The translations under genes and the position numbers were made by a program. A stretch of 21,888 bases of DNA, taken from positions 1-21,888 of the forward strand of contig DALYLQ010000043.1 in NCBI GenBank assembly GCA_031976225.1. Direction: 5' to 3'. The notes under the pieces are model-generated. The model saw only the letters and a program-made list of their open reading frames with translations, was not told the DNA's origin and did no database searches. Numbering within the stretch: the stretch's first letter is position 1; every line of letters begins with the position of its first letter. Positions 1-6,916 of this stretch are shown in pieces. Source of the stretch: UBA10646 sp003456175 (GTDB lineage Bacteria; Bacteroidota; Bacteroidia; Chitinophagales; Chitinophagaceae).

Positions 1-2817
1 AGTAACAGCACCAGCGATACCACATTTTACCGCAAGGGCAGCATCTGTAAAACTATTAAAATTGTTACCAGCAGTTGGTTGAGCATTATTAATGGAGTAC
101 GTTCCGCCTGCTAAAGGTTGATTAACACTAATGAATCGTGGTGCGGTAAATACGGTATTACCATTACATGTAACTGCTGCTCTGTAATACCCAGATTGAC
201 TAACAGTAATTGTATACCCCGGTAAAGAACTGTCTGCTGTTACATTGGTGTAAGTTCCATTAAGAGTGGTGCTGAACTGCCAACGATACAACTGACCAAT
301 ACCAACAGAATTACCTGATAAACCAAAGATTACATCACTATTAGGACATACATTAATAGTATCAGAAGCTATTACTGTGCCTGCCGTTGGAGGCGTTGTA
401 CAACCACTTACATTGAATTCATAAGCTCCAATATCAGGCGTAGTAGTGCTTCTTATAGTGCTATCAATATCTACTAAAACACCTACAGGAGTACCACGGT
501 TGTTTAAGTTGGCATTTAATGGTCGATAGTTAAAAGATTGAGGATCTGAAAAGGCAGGTGTAATTGTAGATGAGTTATCATCGTACGCTGTACGAGCCTT
601 CCAATCGTCTAAAGTTGCCATAGTATTAGTAGATGCTCCATTGTAACCAAATTGAGCATTGGCTCCGAGTACTATATTATTATAATCACTGGCAAATGCA
701 GATGTGCTATCTGATAAATAAATTGCGTATTGATTGCCTGATGTATTTCGATCTAGCTCAATGATGTTATTCTTAAACTCATTATTTACCGTATTAGCCG
801 TGGTTCTAAAAAATCCGTAAGTAGCACCTGTTGCATTAACACTATTATCTTTTAAAACAACAGTATTATGATAGAAGTATGCAAAGTCGCTACCTGAATT
901 ATACAATCCGTACCATATAGCACTAGCTCCACCGCCAACAAAATTATAAATCAAGTTATTAGAAACAACGTTAGGAGTAGTGCTTGTTCCATCGGCACCC
1001 GTTAGGAATATTCCATAAATAGTAGAGGTGCTTGCAGATCCTGAAGGATTAGGAGAGTGTATTCTATTACGAGTAATCGTATTACCCTTGCTACCTGTGC
1101 CTAAATACACCCCATAATAGGTTGTAAGCGAACTAGTTGGCCTTGTACCTCTTTGAATTTCATTATCTTCAATAGAAGCCCCCATTAAATAACTACCATA
1201 AACACCATAGGTGTAGTTATCTATAAAAGTGTTGTTACGAATAATGATTCTTTGTAAAAGATTAGCATCGCCACCTGTTCCACCATTCACAGCCACACCT
1301 ACACTGCCTCCAGTAAAACTACTATTGATAATGGTAATGCTATCACAACTGTTCGCACTAGAGGTTGTTAAACTTGTAGTACTACCAGAAATAACTACAC
1401 CTGCTAAACTCGTGGTACTCGAAACAGCATTGTTTAAAACAACAGAAATTCCGTCATAAATATGATTGTTTGCATCGTTCTGCAATACAATACCCCATGC
1501 ATATTGAGTTGTTGTTGATGCGCTAGAGGTGATGTTTAAATTATTAATTCTAACCCAATCAGTTCCATCAAAGCGCAATATCCAACGGTCGGCGCTTGTA
1601 GACGAATTAAATGATAATGTTGCTCCATTACCATTAATAGTAATTGTATTACTAGCACTACTACCCAAAATAGATGGCACTGTTAATTGCTCATTATAAG
1701 GTCCACTACCAGGCGCTACATTAAATACAACAGGTCCATTAATACCACAACGTATAAAATTGAATGCGTCTGCAAAAGATGCGAAGTTGCTAGCACCTGT
1801 GGGTTGTGTACTATTAATGGTATATGTACCACTTACAAATGGAGCTACTTGTACTTCAACATTGCTCGATGTAGCACTATTACTTCCACAACTTACCACA
1901 CAACGATAGAATCCACTCTGTGTAGGTGTAACTCCAAGTTGCGACGTAGTTTGACTATTTCCAATATTCGTGTAAGTACCATTGGCAGTAGTGCTAAATT
2001 GCCATTGGTAACTAAGCCCAGTGGCAGTAGTAGCACCAGTAAGCGATAAATTAACAAGCGTACCATTGCATATAACACCAGAAACTGAAGCATTAGCAGT
2101 TCCAGCTGTAGGAGTTCCACTACATGCTATACCAGCATTATAACCAATGCGAAGCAATGGACGTCTATCATCAATGGTACTGATGCTGTTCGAAGTAGAA
2201 GATAAAGTTCCACTACCTGAAGTAGTGATAGATGTTAAGCCTACTCCATAAATTCTGTTCGGTACCGTATTCCACAACCAAGTAAAGCTGGTTGTAGTAG
2301 CGTTACCGCTTGTGCCATTCACTTGATGTTCAACAGAAATTTCAAGAGAACCACCTGTATACACAAAACTTGTAGTTAACGGAAAATCGATAACGTTGGG
2401 TGCTGTTACAGGTGGTACTAAAAAGCTTGCGTTAGCATACACTTGTGTAGCGCCATTCATTAAATTAGTCCATGATTCAGTTGCATTTGCAAAGTCTGTG
2501 GTAGATGAATTCTTCATGAATATCTTAATGTCCATAGATCGAAGACTTCTACCAGTATCTGCCTTTTGCCATCCAAGGTTAGTAATAATAGAACCTGGTC
2601 CAATACCTGCACTTGCAAGTTCGGCCTCAGTGTACAAATAGCTGTATCTACTAAAGTTATAAGTACTAGTTGCAGAAGATCTATAAATAGGCCCTGCATT
2701 ATTTGCTGGTGTACCTGCAGTACCCGTATTTATAGTAACAAAGGTTTGTGCTAATAATCCTGTGGAAGTAAGTAGCACGCAGCATATAGCCGCCAATATT
2801 TTTGTATAACGGATCAT
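1..2817 (-). CDS. Large secreted Ig-like/beta-helix repeat protein, 3' end beyond window
   Basis: An uninterrupted frame of 939 codons runs from the ATG at 2817 to the left edge, with no stop. Residues 1-23 form a Sec signal peptide (MIRYTKILAAICC, hydrophobic core, cleavage likely at LLA|Q). Residues about 40-225 form a beta-rich N-terminal domain typical of Bacteroidota surface proteins. An Ig-like module with two cysteines follows at about 229-320 (ending GFYRCVVSCGS). Next comes a block starting GTYTINSTQPTG and a parallel beta-helix-like region rich in N/G turns (about 524-662). The Ig-like module returns at about 806 (GYYRAAVTCNG), and the GTYSINNAQPT block at about 902, so modules repeat every roughly 575 residues. 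Proteins of this build usually end in a T9SS sorting domain; here that end lies outside the window. Role inferred: surface adhesin or glycan-binding protein; no enzymatic motif seen. Gene boundaries are firm, function is not. Confidence 0.85.
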   Translation of the reverse strand, partial: MIRYTKILAAICCVLLTSTGLLAQTFVTINTGTAGTPANNAGPIYRSSATSTYNFSRYSYLYTEAELASAGIGPGSIITNLGWQKADTGRSLRSMDIKIFMKNSSTTDFANATESWTNLMNGATQVYANASFLVPPVTAPNVIDFPLTTSFVYTGGSLEISVEHQVNGTSGNATTTSFTWLWNTVPNRIYGVGLTSITTSGSGTLSSTSNSISTIDDRRPLLRIGYNAGIACSGTPTAGTANASVSGVICNGTLVNLSLTGATTATGLSYQWQFSTTANGTYTNIGNSQTTSQLGVTPTQSGFYRCVVSCGSNSATSSNVEVQVAPFVSGTYTINSTQPTGASNFASFADAFNFIRCGINGPVVFNVAPGSGPYNEQLTVPSILGSSASNTITINGNGATLSFNSSTSADRWILRFDGTDWVRINNLNITSSASTTTQYAWGIVLQNDANNHIYDGISVVLNNAVSSTTSLAGVVISGSTTSLTTSSANSCDSITIINSSFTGGSVGVAVNGGTGGDANLLQRIIIRNNTFIDNYTYGVYGSYLMGASIEDNEIQRGTRPTSSLTTYYGVYLGTGSKGNTITRNRIHSPNPSGSASTSTIYGIFLTGADGTSTTPNVVSNNLIYNFVGGGASAIWYGLYNSGSDFAYFYHNTVVLKDNSVNATGATYGFFRTTANTVNNEFKNNIIELDRNTSGNQYAIYLSDSTSAFASDYNNIVLGANAQFGYNGASTNTMATLDDWKARTAYDDNSSTITPAFSDPQSFNYRPLNANLNNRGTPVGVLVDIDSTIRSTTTPDIGAYEFNVSGCTTPPTAGTVIASDTINVCPNSDVIFGLSGNSVGIGQLYRWQFSTTLNGTYTNVTADSSLPGYTITVSQSGYYRAAVTCNGNTVFTAPRFISVNQPLAGGTYSINNAQPTAGNNFNSFTDAALAVKCGIAGAVT
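26..37 (+). repeat. TTTACCGYAAGG repeat, copy 1
   Basis: TTTACCGCAAGG, inside the secreted beta-helix gene; on the gene strand it encodes L-A-V-K. Confidence 0.85.
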
Positions 2818-2950
2818 AAGTTTTTGGAAAACACTTAAAGGATAAAAAAAAGATTACCTATCGCATGTCAAATGCGAGTCAATACAATTAAAAAAACATG
2901 CTATTACACCATGTTGAAATAATGAAGATTATGTAATTCCGGTTTTTTCC

Positions 2951-2959
2951 TTATCCACG
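2951..2959 (+). promoter_or_regulatory. DnaA-box-like sequence
   Basis: TTATCCACG differs from the consensus DnaA box TTATCCACA only at the last base. It sits in the loop of the TGTAATTC/GAATTACA inverted repeat, about 240 bp from the second group of box-like words. Functional status is unproven. Confidence 0.3.
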
Positions 2960-3171
2960 AATTACAACTATGTCCACCTTGGGTATGTGGTAAGTTCGGG
3001 ACCATAGCTACAGGTGTTTTCGAAATTAATTCGCAAAACTGTGCAGTATGTGCCCTTACACCAAACGCAACATCAAGTTGCGTTAATAACAGACTGCCAG
3101 ATCTCATATCGAAGCTGGTTGGGGTTATAGAATGCTTAAAAATACGATTACTTTTTAACAGAATTTAAGAA

Positions 3172-3183
3172 CCTTGCGGTAAA
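3172..3183 (-). repeat. TTTACCGYAAGG repeat, copy 2
   Basis: TTTACCGCAAGG on the minus strand, intergenic, two bases before the DnaA-box-like cluster upstream of smc. Confidence 0.85.
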
Positions 3184-3184
3184 C

Positions 3185-3240
3185 GATGTGAATTTTTCCA
3201 CATCAACATGTGAATAACCTCTGAATAACCTGTGATTATT
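3185..3240. promoter_or_regulatory. Cluster of DnaA-box-like words with 11-bp tandem repeat
   Basis: Seen directly: TTTTCCACA on the plus strand (3194-3202, one mismatch to TTATCCACA), TTATTCACA on the minus strand (3209-3217, one mismatch) and TTATTCAGA on the minus strand (3220-3228, two mismatches). The last two lie in a direct repeat of TGAATAACCT (3211-3220 and 3222-3231), an 11-bp period that places the words on one face of the helix. GATGTG and ATGTG flank CACATC, allowing alternative pairings. An AT-rich stretch lies just upstream (about 3135-3170). DnaA or another initiator-like protein could bind here; no dnaA gene is in the window. Confidence 0.35.
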
Positions 3241-3262
3241 CTCCACGTTTTGCCCACAACAA

Positions 3263-3294
3263 GCCTTGTTTTTTGGCGATACAAGGCCAAAAAA
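3263..3294 (+). promoter_or_regulatory. Two mutually exclusive hairpins in smc leader
   Basis: Stem A pairs GCCTTGT (3263-3269) with ACAAGGC (3281-3287), loop 11 nt. Stem B pairs TTTTTTGGC (3269-3277) with GCCAAAAAA (3286-3294), loop 8 nt. The right arms overlap (3286-3287) and both stems use 3269, so only one can form at a time. A nine-codon frame (ATG 3297, stop 3324-3326) follows immediately and ends 5 nt before the smc GTG. The arrangement resembles an attenuator or translational-control leader, but could be chance in AT-rich DNA. Confidence 0.35.
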
Positions 3295-3331
3295 CTATGT
3301 TCGCTATCTTCAAAAAAATGGGTTAAGTAAC

Positions 3332-6300
3332 GTGCGTTTAAAACAATTAGAAATCAAAGGATTTAAAAGCTTTGCCGATAAAACCGTGGTTAATTTCGAC
3401 GAGGGCATAACGGGCATTATTGGCCCCAATGGCTGCGGAAAAAGCAATATTATCGATAGCATTCGTTGGGTTATCGGCGAACAAAAAATTTCGGCCTTAC
3501 GCTCCGAAAACTTAGAAGCATTGGTATTCAATGGCTCCAAAACGCGTAGCCCAAGCGGTTTGGCCGAAGTAAGCCTTACCTTCGAAAATACCAAAAACCT
3601 CTTACCCACAGAGTTTAGCACTGTAACCATTACCCGCCGATTCTACAAAAATGGCGATAGCGAATATCGCTTAAATGATGTTAGTTGCCGCTTGAAAGAC
3701 ATCCATAACCTTTTTATGGATACTGGTGTAAGCACCGATAGCTACGCCATTATTGAGCTTGGCATGGTTGATGATATCATTAAAGATAAGGATAACAGCC
3801 GCCGCCGTATGCTCGAACAAGCTGCCGGTATTACCATTTACAAAACACGAAAGAAAGAAGCTAAGGCCAAACTTGATGCCACCGAACAAGATTTAAACCG
3901 AATCGAAGACTTACTCTTCGAAATCAATAACCAGCTTAAAACACTAGAAAACCAAGCTAAAAAGGCTGAGAAATACTACGAAATCAAAAAAGATTATCGT
4001 GAAATCATGATAGAGTTGGCAAAAGCCAGCTTAGAAGGTTTCAACATTCAATACAAAGAACTGAACGAACAACAGAACTTTGAAACCGATAAAAAAATAA
4101 GACTCGATGCCGAAATTGCTACTGAAGAAGCAAGTGTTGAAGCCGAAAAAGTAGGCTTTATCGAAAAAGAAAAGGCACTACACAGTATGCAGTTCGAGTT
4201 TAACCAACTAGTGCAAACACTGCGTACAAAAGAAAATGATAAAAACCTTGCCAGCCAAAAACTTAGCTTTTTACAAGAGAAGGAAAAAGGCTTAAAAGAA
4301 TTCTTACAAAAAGCAGAAGGTCAACTTAAAACCATCGACGATAGCATACAGTATACGCAACATCAACTCGAAGATGAAAGAGAACGCTTGATCGATATCC
4401 AAGAAAAGGTTGAACTAGCCAAAGAAGCTGTTGATGAAAAACGCAATGCCTTCGATAACAAACGTTCAAGTGTTGATCAATTGCGGTCGCAATACCAACA
4501 CATTCAACGCCAACAATTCGATGCAGAAAAAAAAGTGGCTATTGCCGATACAAGTATTCAAAACCTACAACGTACACAACACCAATTAACAGAAGAAAAA
4601 ACACACCGCGAAGCGCAACTCACACAATTACAACAAGAACTTGTAGAAAAAGAGCAAACCCTTACGGTAAAAAAAGAAGATCTACAACAACTACAAGCAC
4701 ATCAAGAACGCACCAAACAACAAATACTCGATACGCAAGCACAGCTTGAAACACTTCGTAACAAACTTAACGAAGAAAACAGAATACTCGATGCCAAACG
4801 CAACGAGCATGCGTTATTAAAAAGCCTTATCGATAAAATGGAAGGCTATCCTGAAAGTGTTAAATTCTTACACAATAACAATGGATGGAATCATAAAAGT
4901 CCGATTCTTTCAGATATCATTTATGTGAAAGAACAATACCGTGCAGCGGTTGAAAATGTTTTAGAACCCTACCTCAACTACTACGTGGTGGCTAATACGG
5001 CCGAAGCCATGCAGGCCATCCACCTCCTCGATAACAACAAAAAAGGTAAAGCAAATTTCTTTTTGCTCGATGCTTTAAATGCAGCACAGCCAACCATCAA
5101 CCCGCCTGCGAATACCATTGCAGCACTTAGTGTTATTGAGGTTGATGCACAGTATCAAGCCTTGGCTAATCATTTACTCGCAAGGGTATTTATACAAACC
5201 GATAGCTTTAACAGCGAAGCTGTTAAAGAACTTGGCGATGCAGTTATTTTAGAACCTTACGGTAAATACGTACTCGGTGCCTACAGCGTTAGTGGTGGTA
5301 GCGTTGGCTTGTTCGAGGGTAAGAAAATTGGTCGTGCCAAAAATTTAGAGAAGTTACAAGAACAAATAGAAGCTCAGGAAAAAATTGTACATGCACTGAA
5401 AGCCGATATTCAACAAAAACATAATGAAGTAATTGGCTACAATGAGCAGTTGAAAGAGCAAGTGATTCGTCAAACAGAACAAGAAATCAATCAGCTTACC
5501 AACATTGTATTTGCCACCAAAAATAAAATAGAGAACTTACAAGCAACACAGCAGCAAGCACAACATCGCTTAGAAGATATTGAACAACGCTTGCAATTAG
5601 AACACGATGGTATTTTCGATACCAGAGAGCAGTTACAAACATTAAATGAGCAATTGCACAGCACGCAAGAACAAATGCGTTTGATTGAGGCTGATTATAA
5701 GCAAGCCGAGCAAGCATACACATTTGCAACAGCACAATATAACGATACCAACTTGCAGCTAACACGTCAGCAAAGCAAGTTAGGAGCATTACAACAAGAG
5801 TTGGTTTTTAAAGAAAATCAGTTAAGCGATTTAAAACATCAAATCACTAACAACACACAACAACTTGCCGAGGCAGCCAATGAAATGGAGGCGAGTGCTG
5901 CCGTGTTAACAGCCGCTGAAGCAGGCCTTATTGCCTTAATTCGTCAAAAAGAAGAAGAAGAGAAAAAGCTCAACGAAGCCGATCAAGCGTTTTACAATCT
6001 CCGCAATCAAATGCAGGAAAAGGAGAGTGCCTTGCGGCAAAAGATTAAGCAAAAAGAACAAGCCGATGCCATTCTCAATGAAATTAAAGACAAGCTGAAT
6101 GAGTTAAAACTGCAGCTTGCAGGAATGAAGGAACGCTTGCAAGTAGAGTTTAAGATTGATATCAATGATATTCTAGACCAAGCTAGAGATTCAGAAACAT
6201 CGCAAGAAGAGCTACAAGCTGCTGCCGACCGTATGAAAAAGCGGTTAGAGAATATGGGAGAGGTGAACCCAACCGCTATTGAGGCGTTCACAGAAATGAA

Positions 6301-6859
6301 GAAACGTTATGAGTTTATTCTAGAACAAAAGAACGACTTGGTTTCTGCGAAAGACAGTTTGCTACAAACCATTCAAGAAGTAGAAGCTACTGCTAACCAG
6401 CAATTCCTCGATACTTTCAATCAGGTACGTGAAAACTTCCAAAAGGTGTTTAAAGCACTCTTTACAGAAGAAGATACGGCCGATATGGTGTTGATTAATC
6501 CCGAAAACTTAGCAGAAACGGGTATCGATATTGTTGCGAAACCTAAAGGCAAGCGACCATCAAGCATTACACAGTTGAGTGGTGGTGAAAAAACGTTAAC
6601 AGCAACAGCATTGCTATTTTCAATCTATCTTATTAAGCCTGCACCTTTCTGTATTTTAGATGAGGTAGACGCACCTTTAGATGATGCCAACGTAGGTAAG
6701 TTCACGCAGATGATTAAAAAGTTCAGCGAGAACAGTCAATTCATTATTGTTACCCACAATAAGCAAACCATGGGTGCGGTAGATGTAGTGTATGGCGTAA
6801 CTATGCAAGAACCAGGCGTGAGTAAGTTGGTGCCAGTTGACTTTAGGAATTTGAACTAA
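3332..6859 (+). CDS. smc: Chromosome segregation ATPase SMC
   Basis: Structural maintenance of chromosomes protein, the ATPase of bacterial condensin; it works with ScpA/ScpB (not in this window) to extrude and align chromosomal DNA. The 1175-residue length fits the family. The N-terminal head starts VRLKQLEIKGFKSFADKT and has Walker A GPNGCGKS at 31-38. Long Gln/Glu/Lys-rich coiled coils run at about 160-500 and 670-1010, separated by the hinge at about 504-670 (contains SGGSVGLFEGKKIGR). The C-terminal head has the signature LSGGEK at 1082-1087, Walker B ILDEVD with D1110/E1111, and the H-loop THNKQ. Start choice: GTG at 3332 matches the conserved SMC N-terminus; a longer frame from a TTG at 3266 would add 22 unconserved residues read through the leader hairpins. 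The gene stands alone and ends in a terminator shared with the convergent protease gene. Confidence 0.97.
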   Translation: MRLKQLEIKGFKSFADKTVVNFDEGITGIIGPNGCGKSNIIDSIRWVIGEQKISALRSENLEALVFNGSKTRSPSGLAEVSLTFENTKNLLPTEFSTVTITRRFYKNGDSEYRLNDVSCRLKDIHNLFMDTGVSTDSYAIIELGMVDDIIKDKDNSRRRMLEQAAGITIYKTRKKEAKAKLDATEQDLNRIEDLLFEINNQLKTLENQAKKAEKYYEIKKDYREIMIELAKASLEGFNIQYKELNEQQNFETDKKIRLDAEIATEEASVEAEKVGFIEKEKALHSMQFEFNQLVQTLRTKENDKNLASQKLSFLQEKEKGLKEFLQKAEGQLKTIDDSIQYTQHQLEDERERLIDIQEKVELAKEAVDEKRNAFDNKRSSVDQLRSQYQHIQRQQFDAEKKVAIADTSIQNLQRTQHQLTEEKTHREAQLTQLQQELVEKEQTLTVKKEDLQQLQAHQERTKQQILDTQAQLETLRNKLNEENRILDAKRNEHALLKSLIDKMEGYPESVKFLHNNNGWNHKSPILSDIIYVKEQYRAAVENVLEPYLNYYVVANTAEAMQAIHLLDNNKKGKANFFLLDALNAAQPTINPPANTIAALSVIEVDAQYQALANHLLARVFIQTDSFNSEAVKELGDAVILEPYGKYVLGAYSVSGGSVGLFEGKKIGRAKNLEKLQEQIEAQEKIVHALKADIQQKHNEVIGYNEQLKEQVIRQTEQEINQLTNIVFATKNKIENLQATQQQAQHRLEDIEQRLQLEHDGIFDTREQLQTLNEQLHSTQEQMRLIEADYKQAEQAYTFATAQYNDTNLQLTRQQSKLGALQQELVFKENQLSDLKHQITNNTQQLAEAANEMEASAAVLTAAEAGLIALIRQKEEEEKKLNEADQAFYNLRNQMQEKESALRQKIKQKEQADAILNEIKDKLNELKLQLAGMKERLQVEFKIDINDILDQARDSETSQEELQAAADRMKKRLENMGEVNPTAIEAFTEMKKRYEFILEQKNDLVSAKDSLLQTIQEVEATANQQFLDTFNQVRENFQKVFKALFTEEDTADMVLINPENLAETGIDIVAKPKGKRPSSITQLSGGEKTLTATALLFSIYLIKPAPFCILDEVDAPLDDANVGKFTQMIKKFSENSQFIIVTHNKQTMGAVDVVYGVTMQEPGVSKLVPVDFRNLN
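4660..4671 (-). repeat. TTTACCGYAAGG repeat, copy 3
   Basis: TTTACCGTAAGG on the minus strand, inside smc, read as L-T-V-K in the first coiled coil. Confidence 0.85.
5255..5266 (-). repeat. TTTACCGYAAGG repeat, copy 4
   Basis: TTTACCGTAAGG on the minus strand, inside the smc hinge, read as P-Y-G-K, a different frame from copy 3. Confidence 0.85.
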
Positions 6860-6878
6860 ATATTTGTACATACCCGAT

Positions 6879-6916
6879 AAAAAAAGCCTGCAACTATATA
6901 ATTGCAGGCTTTTTTT
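6879..6916. terminator. Bidirectional intrinsic terminator between smc and M48 gene
   Basis: AAAAAAAGCCTGCAA (6879-6893) pairs perfectly with TTGCAGGCTTTTTTT (6902-6916) across an 8-nt loop: a GC-rich core with A and T tracts on either side, able to stop transcription in both directions. The minus-strand stop codon (6915-6917) overlaps its edge. Confidence 0.92.

Larger units (their letters stand above)
2818..3262. other. Divergent intergenic spacer rich in inverted repeats
   Basis: No convincing gene lies between the secreted-protein start (2817, minus) and the smc leader. It holds several short perfect inverted repeats: TCGCAT/ATGCGA (2861-2866, 2872-2877), AACATG/CATGTT (2895-2900, 2910-2915), TGTAATTC/GAATTACA (2932-2939, 2959-2966), AACGCAAC/GTTGCGTT with a 5-nt loop (3064-3071, 3077-3084) and GATGTG/CACATC (3185-3190, 3199-3204). 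It also carries DnaA-box-like words and one TTTACCGCAAGG repeat. A 67-codon minus-strand frame at 2904-3107 has no family-like features and was not called. No clear Bacteroidota TAnnTTTG promoter box was found for either flanking gene. Confidence 0.6.

Noticed and set aside
2904..3107. 67-codon minus-strand frame in the spacer upstream of smc
   Set aside because: No recognisable family, no signal or membrane pattern, and it overlaps several inverted repeats and a DnaA-box-like word, which fits non-coding DNA better.
3266..3331. TTG-started 22-residue extension of smc
   Set aside because: The conserved SMC N-terminus begins at the GTG at 3332; the extension is not family-like and crosses two hairpins.
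5496..5789. 97-codon minus-strand frame opposite the smc coiled coil
   Set aside because: Antisense to a Gln-rich coiled coil; no independent support.
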